This document shows, piece after piece, positions 55,162 through 64,000 of a stretch of DNA of 64,000 nt (positions within the stretch are counted from its first letter, which is position 1; the number at the start of each line of letters is the position of its first letter). A program made the position numbers and the translations under genes. The stretch is from Multifurca ochricompacta (lineage: Eukaryota > Basidiomycota > Agaricomycetes > Russulales > Russulaceae): NCBI GenBank assembly GCA_022496185.1, contig WTXG01000132.1, forward strand, positions 1-64,000. The letters are read 5' to 3'. The notes below the pieces were generated by a model, which was not told the origin of the DNA, made no database searches, and saw only the letters and a list, made by a program, of their open reading frames with translations.

Positions 55162-56540
55162 GTTGGCCCATGATTGACATAACTGCTGGTTCATATTTTG
55201 CAACACTTGGGCCCATAAATCCATGTTGTGGAGGCTCACAATGGCTGCTTTTGTGAAGACTTCTTCAGGAAGGATGGTGACATTGTTGTTGTCCTCTCCT
55301 CCATTGTTCAAGTCGGGCTGTCGTGATAAAGCATCTGTGCATGCATTGCAACTTCCTGCAATGTGTTTCAACATGAAGTTATATTCCTCCAGCTCTAGGA
55401 CTTCATGAGCGACCCACTGACTAATCTTGTGGGGTTCCTTCCAATATAATAGGTTGGAGTGGTTGGTGTGGATAATGGTTTTATGGGGAGTCCCTGCTAG
55501 ATACAGTCGCCAATGTCGTAGTGCTTTTACAATGGTGAGCAGTTCTCTGTCCCAAATGTCATAATTTTGTTCTGCTGGTGAGAATGTCTCTGAATAGAAG
55601 GCAACTGGATGAAGCAACCCTGTCGCATCCTGTTGGTTTAGTACTGCCCCATTCACAAAGTGCGATGCATCAACTTTGAGTTCAAAGGGTCTTTCTAGGT
55701 CTGGTTGCAGAAGGACCAGTTCTGAGCCCACAAGGTCCCGGATCTGTTCAAAGGCTCATTGTTGCTCATTTCCCCAGTGCCAAGGTATATCCTTCTTCAA
55801 CAGCCCATTCAATGGTTGGGCAATTCCCGAAAATCCTCATACAAATCGTCGGTAGAAATTGCAGAACCTGATGAAGGATCGCACATCTTTGACACACGTG
55901 GGTGTAGGCCACTCCCAGATTCCCTGCACTTTTATTGGGTCCATCTGCACCCGTCCTCCTTCCAGGATAACTCCCAGGTATTCTATGCTCCGTTGTTCAA
56001 ATGAGCATTTGGCTGGTTTGAGATATAGATCGTGTTCGTGTAAAATGTCCAATACTTGGTGAACCCATTCTTGGTGATGGACCAAGTCGTCTGCTGTAGC
56101 CACAAGGATATCATCCATGTATACCACCACTTCACCCGTGAGAATGAGGTCATGGAAAATGTGGTTCATCATAGATTGAAAGGTAGTGGGTGAGTTGGTA
56201 AGGCCAAAGAACATAACATTTGGCTCAAAGAGTCCCTGGTTGGTCTTAAATGCTGCTTTACATTGATCTCCTTCCTTAATCCTGATGTTGTTGTATCCCC
56301 ACCAGACATCCATTTTGGAAAAGAGGGATTTGTCCCTCATGGTGTCAATGAGCTCAGAGATGAGGGGAAGAGGATAAGCATTTTTTATGGTGTGGGCATT
56401 TATCTGTCGGTAGTCCTGAACAGGTCAAAGTTTACCATCTTTCTTTTTAATGAAGAAGAAAGGTGATGCATATGGTGACTTCGATGGATGAATGTACCCC
56501 TTTGCAAGGTGCTCTTCAAGGAATGTCGTGAGTGCTGCTT
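55162..56540 (-). pseudogene. Gy6 pol: RT C-terminal half and RNase H
   Basis: RT MDVWWGYNN and [13 protein letters not shown] to YLGVILEGGRVQMDPIK are open at 55837-56340. RNase H FELKVDASHFVNGAVLNQQ, PAEQNYDIWDREL, HTNHSNLLYW is open at 55162-55731. A stop at 55837 (FV-stop-GFS) and a stop near 55757 separate the segments. The RNase H Asp of TDHSNL reads Asn here. Confidence 0.85.
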
Positions 56541-57144
56541 TGTTACGACCTACCCAGCGTACCTGACAGACGGCAAGATGTGGGGGACACACAAGCAGTG
56601 ACGACAGCCGCGCAGGGTCCGCAAGGACATCGCCGGCTTAGTCATGATGTCCCACGCCGAAGTCCAGAAGACAGATACGGCATGAGGTACAGAAGCAGAT
56701 CACGTGACAGTAAGGTTTGATGCCTCATGTACAGAAGGACCCTGAACCTTAGTTGACGTGGGAAGACAGTGGCGCTGGTTCTGATGGAAGGTTCCATAGT
56801 CACATGTCCAGAACCACAAGCATCTAGATAAGCCTGATAAGAACGGATGACTAAGCTAGTACCAGCATGTATATATACCCTAGCTAGTCTCGCTCAGATG
56901 GTTCCCCATCTTGAGCTCCTGTGACAATCAGTAGCCTTGTGGACCTTTAACTTCCTTCCTTGTGTCTCACCACCCGGACTCCTCTCTTTGGTGCTTTGTC
57001 CTTCTGGGGCCTTGCACACTGATTGGCTTGTGACTGAGCGTAGCGTTGGACTTATTGTCTTCCGCATCGACCCAAGATTGTCCCGACCTTGTCTCTGTGA
57101 CCTAGCCGCCCACACTCGACCGTGTACGCCCCTCTGAGTGTAAC
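56541..57144 (+). repeat. Solo LTR, second gypsy-like family, TSD TGCTT
   Basis: 604 bp from TGTTACGACCTACCC to GTGTAACA, flanked by TGCTT (56536-56540 and 57145-57149). It is homologous to 54556-55161 in inverse orientation. A TATATATACCC box lies near 56871. Confidence 0.88.
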
Positions 57145-57892
57145 ATGCTTGCTCTTTCTGGGACAATGGATAAATTTTGCAGTTGATGGCTGATGGGGTA
57201 TCAGGTGCGAACTCGATGGTGTGGTCCCAAGGTTGCACCAGTGGGAAGCATTGTGACTCTTCTTCTGAGAATACCTTCCAGTGTCGGTGGTAGACTCCCA
57301 GCACCACCTCTTCAAAGGTTTTCTCTGTATGTCCTTCCACTGCCTTTTGTGCAAGTTCCGATGCTTTTGTGGCATAACAACGACCTGGGTCTCCTTCCTC
57401 TGTTCTTTGTATTCTTGTGTGTCAGATGGCATAATCATACCCTAACGACGTAATGAGGACAGGGTAAAATTCTTTATCCATGGTTGTGTCACTCCAGTTG
57501 ATCTTTGGTTCGAATGCAGCCAACCATGGATATCCTAGGATTAGATCTTCGTTTCCTAGATTGGTGATGAGGAATCAAATTGCTTTTGTTCTTTCTCCCA
57601 CTTGGACATTAAGGTCGGTGTAGTGGGTAATTCTTCCAGCTCTATTGGCCATTCCATCTATATTCCAAATGTTCTTTTCCTGGGGGAGTTCCAGCATCCC
57701 CAAGCCCATGGTCCTTGCCATTCGTGGGCTAATGAAATTATCAGTGGCTCCTGAGTCTATCAAGATGTCATGGTCAGCCGTCCTCTGTGTAGTCTTGAAA
57801 TGTACTGGTATTTTCAATGATTTGAAGCGACTAGTATACACAGAGGTTACATGTAATGCTCGTGCCCAGGCCAAAGGGGTAGAGCCAATCAA
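57145..57892 (-). pseudogene. Gy6 pol: protease and linker
   Basis: Protease LIDSGATDNFISPRMARTMG (57575-57892 open) keeps DSG. A TGA follows VGERTKAI, and the linker (RCYATKASELAQKAVEGHTEKTFEEVV ... EEESQCFPLVQPWDH) is open toward 57145, where the solo LTR intervenes. Pol begins in the -1 frame at the GGATTTTTGATTGG motif. Confidence 0.85.
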
Positions 57893-59408
57893 AAATCCTT
57901 TTTGGCAAATGCCTTTTCTACCAAGATGGCCCGCACTTCCTCACTTTCTTTCATCATGTTGGCCCATATCTCTTGTGCCTTTTCTTCTTTTGTTGGTGTT
58001 TTCTTGTTGATGGTAGGTGGATTGTTACGGACAGGTGCAACCATTGCTTCTGCCACTTGTGCCCCCTTCTTTGGGCATTCCTTCGACATATGGCCCAGCG
58101 CTCTGCAGCAAAAGCATCTCCCTTCCTTCATCAACGTCTGCCTTTCGTCTTCAGTAAGCGCAACCCATGCCCTGGTCCTGTCAGCTGAGGTATCCATTGC
58201 ATTTGGGTCCCTCTGGGAGGCATGAGTGGGTTTGACCCCAAAGGCAGCCTTCCACTGGTCACGGGTCTTTCCCTTCTTTGTGTCAACTCCGAAGCGTGTC
58301 TGGAAGTCGAGGTAATCCTGCTGCTGTTATCGAGCAGCATCGACCCATCCATCCCAGTCCTGGGGGTGGTGGAACTGGATAATGTTTTTGACTAGTGGGT
58401 TGGGCAACCCTTGTGAGAAGAGGTCCAGCATCGCTTCTTCATCTGTGTCATACCCAGCCCTATTAGCCAGGCTTCTGAATTTTGCCACATAGGCATCCAA
58501 TTCTCCCTTTTCCATTTTCAGGGACTTTAATTCTCAGGCAGCCTTCTGCTTGGCCTGTCTGTCCGTAAATGCATCTTTGAATCTCTGGGCAATGGTTTCC
58601 CAGAGAACTTCACTAGTGGTGCGATGACCACTCTCGACTTGTTCGTTCAGCCACTCCAGCTGTTCCATCGTCCAGTCATCTACTGCATCCCCTTGTATCA
58701 GGGACAAGAACAGGTTGGCACGTTGGAAGGGGTTAATGATCTGGGGAATGTCATGATTGAAGTTTTTGAACGTTGTAAACTCCAACATGAATTTCTTGCT
58801 CTGGGAGCGATCCCCAGTGAATGTCTGGGGTAATACACCTGATAGTCATCCAGAGGGTGGGGGTATGTTTGGCGGCATCATGACTGGTGGGGGTGGTGGA
58901 GGTGGAGGGGCTGGGTCTGGGAGTTGGGCAGCGATAGTGGACATCTTTTGTTTAGACAGGGTAACAGTGCTGGTGGACTGTGTGGATATCTGAGGAGTTG
59001 TCAAAGCAGGGGCTCTGATCATGACAACTGCCGGTGCAACTGGGGTTGTAGTCGATGCTAATACCAGTGCTTCTTCACTATGTTCTTCTATGTACTCCTC
59101 TGGTTCAGAGTCTGTGACAATGGCTGGGGGATTTTCTCTCCATGGTCCTAATCCAAATTCAGGTGGGGCAGGTCCTGTAGTGACCCAAGAGTGTCAGCTT
59201 TCCGAGTATTGGATACGGTACCAAACTCTCTTTTCGTCATTGTATTCTACCGGTTGGTATCTTCCATTGTGATAGACGTAGTATCCAAACTCGGACTCAA
59301 AATCTTTCCGGGTGGCAGAGCCAAGTATCCGTTGTGAAAGATTATTCTCTTCTCTTCGTTCGATGGGTTCTTTGTGAAAAAGGGTCTGACTGCGGCTGGA
59401 AGCCACGA
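57889..59408 (-). pseudogene. Gy6 gag
   Basis: The N-terminal block begins at GTG (59404-59406) and is open to a stop at 59194 (YSES-stop-HSWV). The capsid-like core is at 58534-58788 and 58327-58515, and the zinc knuckle (CFCCRALGHMSKECPKKG) at 57889-58197. The stop at 58327 is TAA at the same QQQD site as in Gy2. Confidence 0.85.
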
Positions 59409-59412
59409 TGAG

Positions 59413-59423
59413 AGACTTGACTT
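59413..59423 (-). promoter_or_regulatory. Gy6 primer-binding site with co-varying base
   Basis: The minus strand reads AAGTCAAGTCT, not AAGTCGAGTCT. The 5' LTR start at 59649-59659 reads AGACTTGACTT, so the pair is still fully complementary. Confidence 0.7.
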
Positions 59424-59425
59424 GA

Positions 59426-60020
59426 TGTTATGCCTGGTGCGGGATGTTCTACACAACTTGTGTAACAGCGCAATTTGTAGGTTCAGGTAAGAAACCAATA
59501 AGGCTTCTTGGAGTTTGAACAGGACAAGTCAAAGTCAGAGGGGCTGCTCCCTAAGACAATGTTGAGCAGAAAAGTGCCAGAAGCACTTGAGACGATTGAG
59601 TCAGAGAGTCAAGGGGATGTCTGGAAGACAGGCACCAATGTATTCAATAAGTCAAGTCTGAGGTCTACAATGTAGTTACAGTGGACTTATATACATAAGT
59701 GAATGGGCATCTACGAGATAAGGATAACAGAGTCAGGTGGGCCCAAATATACAAAAGCAGAGGGCGTAAAGCCTGGCTTCTGATAGGGTATTAAGTAAGT
59801 GTCTGGTTGTAAAGATAAAAGATAACAAGATAAGAGATAAGGGGGTCAAGCATAGGTAAACAGTGGGTCAACAAGTCCAAAGCAGGTCACAGGGATGGGA
59901 GTAGGGCATGTGATGGATCCCAGGATGGAGACGTAATCATGAAGTGCAGGGTAGGTGGTAAAGAGGGGTCGTCATTGGGAAGGATGAAGAAAATGGGGTT
60001 ACTCAGCAGAGATTGTAACA
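59426..60020 (-). repeat. Gy6 5' LTR
   Basis: 595 bp, pairs with 42363-42957, followed by AGAGC (60021-60025). Contains a TATATAAG-type box, AGACTTGACTT and the AAGTGC/GCACTT hairpin on the minus strand. Confidence 0.92.
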
Positions 60021-60478
60021 AGAGCAATCTCCTGTGAATGTCTGGGGCAATACTCCTGAGAGTCACCCTGATGGAGGTGGGATGTTTGGGGTGGTTATGG
60101 TAGGCAGAGGGTTGGGGGTGGGGTCAGGGAGTTGCATGGCAATTGTAGACATGGTGATGGGGTGGACAGTGTTGGTGGATCGTGTGGATATCTGGGGAGT
60201 TGCTAATGCAGGGGCTCTGATTGTAGCAGTCTCCGGTGCAACCTGGGTAGCAATAGCTAATACTGGTGCATCATCGTTCTGTTCTTGTTCTATGTACTCT
60301 TCTTCAGAGTTGGTAACAATGGCTGGGGGTTCTCCCTCCATGGTCCTAATCCAAATTCTAGTGGAGTGGGTCCTGTAGTGACCCAAGAGTGTTGTTGTTC
60401 TGAGTATCAGATACAATACCAAACTCTTTTCTTGTTGTTGTATTCTACTGGTTGGTATCTTCCGTTGTGATAGACATA
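60021..60478 (-). pseudogene. Gy1 gag, N-terminal fragment
   Basis: Reads the tyrosine-rich N-terminal block (YHNGRYQPVEYNNKKRVWYCI), a frameshift, then PPAIVTNSEEEYIEQEQNDDAP, the Pro-rich LPDPTPNPLPTITTPNIPPPSG and the MFTGD-type start of the core. It is cut at the TA dinucleotide 60477-60478 by the Tc1-like element. Confidence 0.82.
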
Positions 60479-61247
60479 CAGTGCCTCACAAAACTGAGTC
60501 AATGTTTTGCACTTTTGCACTGTTTGTTGAATATTGCATCAGCCAAAACAAATATAAACAACGTCTTGGTGTACCATAAAAGGTACATGATAAGGGCTAT
60601 GTAATGCAACAATGATTATGTAATTCTGATCAAAACCTGTGGAGCTATGCCCATTTCAAATTGGGGACTCATTGACTCAGTTTTGTGAGTGGGTATCAGA
60701 AATATCAGAATCTGATGCTCCACCAAATGTACAGCAACCAATCCTTAATATATGGTTACAATAGTTGTCTTAATATTGATGGGACCTGGAATAGAGCTAT
60801 TTAACCATGGTTTACATTCCCAGAATATTATAATTTCCCAATGCACCCCACCTCCTCTGCTCAGAAAGAAAACATGCTCTCTCTGGCCTCTGAAGGTCAT
60901 TCCACTGACACTATTGCCTCCAGACTCAGCCTCAGCCAGTCCACAGTCTCTAGGACACCCAGAACCCTCCTTCCCAACCATCAGTCACCTCATTTTGGTC
61001 ATCTTTCCAAGCTCTCTGCTACCTCTGAACATGCTATCATGATACAAATCACCACAGGAAAGGTTGGCAATGCTGTCCAGGCCACAAAGCACATCAATTC
61101 CATCATCCCCAACCATGTCTCTTCACAAACTGTGCATTGGGTTCTTAAACAACATTCATTCAAGGCTGTAACAAAGAAGAAAAGGCCACTACTCTCTGCA
61201 GTACATTGCAAGAAGTACTTAGCCTTTGCTTTGAAGTACCAAAACTG
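60479..61247 (+). mobile_element. Tc1/mariner element, 5' half
   Basis: Begins CAGTGCCTCACAAAACTGAG directly after TA, a Tc1-type terminal repeat. A 360-bp leader precedes the transposase ATG at 60841. The element is cut at 61247 by a copia LTR, so the catalytic region and right end are missing or outside the window. Confidence 0.85.
60841..61247 (+). pseudogene. Tc1-like transposase, N-terminal 135 codons
   Basis: Open from ATG 60841. It has two helix-turn-helix regions: SSAQKENMLSLASEGHSTDT with IASRLSLSQSTVSRTPRTLL, then ITTGKVGNAVQATKHIN with VSSQTVHWVLKQHSF. KAVTKKKRPLLSAVHCKKYLAFALKY leads toward the absent DDE core. It would bind the element's inverted repeats. It is truncated by the copia insertion. 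Confidence 0.85.
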
Positions 61248-62265
61248 TGTTGACATGGGACATGTCTGGAGATGCTTCAGGCATCTAGGGATCGCTTTAG
61301 CTGTAGATAAGATTAGATTAGGTTCCGGAGTTTCAGACTTTTTACAATATCTTTATTACATTTCTTTCTTGCCTTACTCAGCTGATTAGTGATGTACTTA
61401 GTAATGTGCAGTAAGCATGTGATATCTCTTTGGCCAATGGCCTTTATCCCTCATCATTTATTGACCGGCACTTGTGGACTTATTCCCAGTGTGCACAGAC
61501 CATTTCCCCTGCCCCCCTTGGGTATATAAGGGTGTCTGTTGTCGAACAGGCATGAGGCGCAGCATACTGACTGTGGATGTTAGCAGGTTAAGCTAGACAA
61601 AGAAAGTTACTTCAGAGGTTAGAAGAACTCTATATTAACTATACTACTGACCTAGACAAAGAAAGTTCTACATAAGAATGTTAGTCTAATAGTAAAGTAG
61701 ATAGTAAAGAGAAACTTACACTTCAGAGGTTAGAAGAACTCTGAAGTGGAAGAGACAAAACAGACACCCTTATATACAATCCAAGGGATGGTCTGTGCAC
61801 TGGGAATAAGTCCACAAGTGCCGGACAAGGTCCAAACAATAAACATGAGGGAGAAAGGCCATTGGCCACTACAGAAATCACATGTTACATGGTGTATCAG
61901 TCAGCTACTGCGGAATGTGAGAAAGAAAGTAATAATGATAATGTAAAAGTCCGAAACTCCGGTATCTAATCTAATCTACAAAGTAGCTAATCTAATCACC
62001 TGATGCCTGAAGCATCACCGAACATCTTCTGTGTTCAACATCTGTTTCATCTCTTACACTTCAGAGTTCTTCTAACATCTGAAGTGTAAGTTCCTTTTAG
62101 TTTACTCTCTACTTCCTTTAGACTAACACTTCTTATAGTACTTGTCTTTTCTAGGTCAGTAGTGTAGTAATAGAGAGTTCTTCTAACATCTGAAGTTACT
62201 TGTCTTTTCTAGCCTAAACCACTACTAACCACAGTCAGTATAACCAGCAGCATGATTGTTTGACA
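61248..62265 (+). repeat. Copia 5' LTR, interrupted
   Basis: LTR halves 61248-61539 and 62046-62265 (about 512 bp) begin TGTTGACATGGG and end TTGTTTGACA. TATATAAGGGTGTCTG (61523-61538) is the promoter. The halves rejoin across the TCTGT duplication of the nested solo LTR. Confidence 0.9.
61540..62040 (-). repeat. Solo copia LTR inside a copia LTR, TSD TCTGT
   Basis: 501 bp, minus orientation (TGTTGAACACAG ... CTGTTCGACA), flanked by TCTGT (61535-61539 and 62041-62045). It inserted about 14 bp past the TATA box of its host LTR, between promoter and leader, which should block normal transcription from that LTR. Confidence 0.93.
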
Positions 62266-62279
62266 GGTTATGGGCCCTG
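62266..62279 (+). promoter_or_regulatory. Copia primer-binding site, half-tRNA type
   Basis: GGTTATGGGCCCTG directly follows the LTR. GGTTATGRGCCC is complementary to the anticodon stem-loop of initiator tRNA-Met (GGGCYCATAACC), the primer type known for Drosophila copia and yeast Ty5. The exact tRNA match was not checked. Confidence 0.6.
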
Positions 62280-63208
62280 ACCGCTCATACTGACTGTTTA
62301 CTTCCCTTTGTTCATAAACAGCCCAACTTGCTTTTTGCACATCAAAGCTCACAAAAGCCTCAAAGTCTTTCCCACCAGCTTCTTCCTGTGAGCTTTCTTA
62401 TTTACTGTCTGTGCACCTTAACACCCCACAGGATGATGCAGTTTACTGCTCATCCTGAACTGTTTGGCTAGCCCTTTGGGGTTCTTGCAAAAGATGATGA
62501 GGGACCCTAAGCGGGTGAAACATCTTAAGCTCCTTGAGTGTGCACTAGGTATTAGTAATTTCTTAGTTGTAGCTGGGTTTTTGTCCCATAGATAGTTTTA
62601 GTAGGCCTATAGCCAGAAGCTTGTGGCTTTAAGTCCAGTCAATGCTTGGCTCTATCTGTAAGCCAGGTTTAGCGACCCACATGTGGAGTTTAGGGTCTAG
62701 AACAAGGCATGGGTAGTCACTCCCATGACGCTTGGGCTCGATACAAGTAGGCTGCACTACTATAGTCTATACATAGTAGATATAGTCTTCATCTCTGGGC
62801 ATAAGTATCCATTGCCTTTGTAGGGTAACCACGCCCTACCAGAGACAGACTTGTCATCTACTTAGTCATGGCCCCAATCATCTAGGGCTTAATCATGGAC
62901 TCCACCACCAGCATTAGAGGAAGGGCTATACACCCTTTGTCTCTAATGGAACTTGCGGTTGGCTCCTCCATGACATGACTCCCAGTCTTGTTTACACTAG
63001 ACACTCTGGCTAGTCTACCAGAGCTTATGTCTAGTTACAGGATTGCGCTAGACAGCTTTACTATACCTAGAAAGTCGCACAACAGAGGCAGGACCTTCTT
63101 AGGTTCTGAAGCATAGTGCCACAGTATGGGGTGGCACTCTTAAGCGAGACCTGGGCACTGGTTCTAACTGCTCCTTGGAACCAGGAACTTTTTTACAAAC
63201 ATCTCAAA
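62280..63208 (+). other. Long copia 5' leader
   Basis: About 930 bp between primer-binding site and gag ATG with no long frame and many short upstream ATGs. It could be spliced or structured, for example for packaging. I see no gene in it. Confidence 0.5.
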
Positions 63209-64000
63209 ATGCCGTCCTCAATTGTCTTCCCTCCCTCCTCCAAGATGGAGCGCCTTGATGGCTCCAACTGGCAGGTCTGGTCTGCCAACTTCAATGCCCT
63301 TTTGAGGATGAATGGGCTCAGGAGGCACATTATTACGCCTTACCCTGATATGCCCCTCCTCCCAGAGGACAAGGAAGAGAAGGAAAAAATGCAGAAGGAA
63401 GTAATTGACCCCATCCTTAGGGAATGGATGGGTGAAGAGGAAATGCTTATTGGGCTCCTCTTTCTTAACATCACCCAAGAGGTCTACTCTCAGGTAGCCT
63501 CTGATGCCAATTATCCTTCTCTTAGTGAGAAGTATAATAAGTTGGAACGGCTATATGGCTCTGTAGGTAGCATGGCCACATATAATTTGTGGCTTGCCCT
63601 GGTGTCCTTCCGTCTTGATGAAGGACAGACATTCAGGACCCAATTACAAAAGGTCCTGGATGCCAGGAGTACCCTCAGGGAGAATGGGATGGAGGTCAAT
63701 GACCTCCAGATGAGCTTTATATTATTAAAAGCTCTCCCAGACTCCTACAGTGCCATTGCCAGCTCCATACTAGCCTCTGGCGATCCAGAGCGACTCTCTC
63801 CTCAGGACCTTGTGCAGAGGTTCCTAAATGAGGAAAGTCGTCTGGCAGGTCCCTCGGGAAGTGGTAGTGCAGTCCTATCTAAGGCTGCACCTGTCAAATC
63901 AAAACCAAAAAATTCAAATTTATCACCACTTCCTGCTGCTGCCCCTGGTTCACAAGGGGTGGTCTGCTTCTATTGCCAAAAGCCTGGACACAAGTCCAAC
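63209..64000 (+). CDS. Copia gag, 5' 264 codons, open to window end
   Basis: ATG at 63209-63211; no stop to 64000. The product begins MPSSIVFPPSSKMERLDGSN and shows the copia-type Gag fold region: LDGSNWQVWSANFNALLRMNGL (near residue 17), a charged helix, YNKLERLYGSVGSMATYNLW, LRENGMEVNDLQMSFILLKALPDSY. After a Ser/Pro/Lys linker it enters a zinc knuckle, CFYCQKPGHKSN, whose last Cys is beyond the window (CX2CX4HX4C expected). It would form the virus-like particle and bind element RNA. In copia elements gag continues into protease-integrase-RT. No lesion seen. Confidence 0.9.
   Translation, partial: MPSSIVFPPSSKMERLDGSNWQVWSANFNALLRMNGLRRHIITPYPDMPLLPEDKEEKEKMQKEVIDPILREWMGEEEMLIGLLFLNITQEVYSQVASDANYPSLSEKYNKLERLYGSVGSMATYNLWLALVSFRLDEGQTFRTQLQKVLDARSTLRENGMEVNDLQMSFILLKALPDSYSAIASSILASGDPERLSPQDLVQRFLNEESRLAGPSGSGSAVLSKAAPVKSKPKNSNLSPLPAAAPGSQGVVCFYCQKPGHKSN

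Larger units (their letters stand above)
42363..60020 (-). mobile_element. Gy6: gypsy element holding Gy7 and three solo LTRs
   Basis: LTRs of 595 bp at 42363-42957 and 59426-60020 are flanked by AGAGC (42358-42362 and 60021-60025). After subtracting Gy7 (45948-54356) and the solo LTRs 42997-43507, 54556-55161 and 56541-57144 with TSDs, it is about 7.5 kb. It is inserted in Gy1 gag about 400 bp from Gy2. Confidence 0.93.
61248..64000 (+). mobile_element. Ty1/copia element, 5' part (continues past window)
   Basis: 5' LTR 61248-62265 (with a nested solo LTR), primer-binding site, leader and an uninterrupted gag frame to the window end. The 3' part is outside. The undamaged gag marks it as one of the younger or better preserved elements here. 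Confidence 0.88.

Noticed and set aside
60479..61389. Transposase frame extending past 61247 to 61389
   Set aside because: The codons after 61247 lie in the copia LTR and are chance readthrough.
1..64000. Host protein-coding genes, tRNA or rRNA genes, CRISPR arrays
   Set aside because: Reading both strands I found no frame without a transposon explanation that shows a recognisable domain, no tRNA-like cloverleaf beyond primer-site complementarity, and no spacer-repeat array. The regular array at 15410-16347 is a tandem minisatellite.

Overview
This 64 kb window looks like heterochromatin-type transposon sequence from a filamentous fungus, most likely an Agaricomycete basidiomycete. The grounds are chromodomain Ty3/gypsy elements of the Tf1/sushi type, a hAT transposase gene cut by introns of about 50-60 bp with GTATGT/GTGAGT donors, Tc1-like and copia elements, and heavy CpG decay. 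The species is an inference. I found no host gene.

Layout. Matching LTRs and target-site duplications (TSDs) resolve the window into a nested stack. An outer gypsy element (Gy1, minus strand) survives as fragments at 1397-2376, 41963-42362 and 60021-60478. Two gypsy elements sit inside its gag: Gy2 (2377-41962, TSD CCTTG) and Gy6 (42363-60020, TSD AGAGC). Gy2 contains Gy3 (4735-35670, TSD CGAAG). Gy3 contains an 8.4 kb hAT element (9614-18026, 8-bp TSD TGTTCGTG) and Gy4 (18421-33447, plus strand, TSD TCTGT). Gy4 contains Gy5 (24701-32190, plus strand, TSD CTTCG/CTTCA). Gy6 contains Gy7 (45948-54356, TSD ACATC). With insertions removed, every gypsy copy is about 7.4-7.5 kb. Ten solo LTRs from gypsy, copia and unidentified families are scattered through the stack, each with a 5-bp TSD. 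The left edge holds Tc1/MITE debris and a copia LTR. The right edge holds a truncated Tc1 element and the 5' part of a Ty1/copia element whose gag is open to the window end.

How the gypsy genes work together. Each copy reads LTR - gag (one zinc knuckle) - pol (protease, RT, RNase H, integrase, chromodomain) in the -1 frame - a third gene, ORF3 - polypurine tract - LTR. ORF3 lies 45-80 nt past the pol stop. It encodes about 400 aa with a helical region, four Cys/His zinc-knuckle-like motifs and an acidic tail. It is kept in all six copies whose 3' half is visible, and I do not recognise it as a described retrotransposon protein. The first bases of the predicted transcript (AGACTCGACTT) are complementary to the primer-binding site next to the 5' LTR, and the pairing co-varies in Gy6, which points to Tf1-like self-priming.

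No gypsy copy is intact. Decay is dominated by CpG transitions: all differences counted between the Gy5 LTRs fit CpG decay, and all premature stops in Gy4 gag-pol are Arg CGA to TGA. All readings and counts were made by eye.
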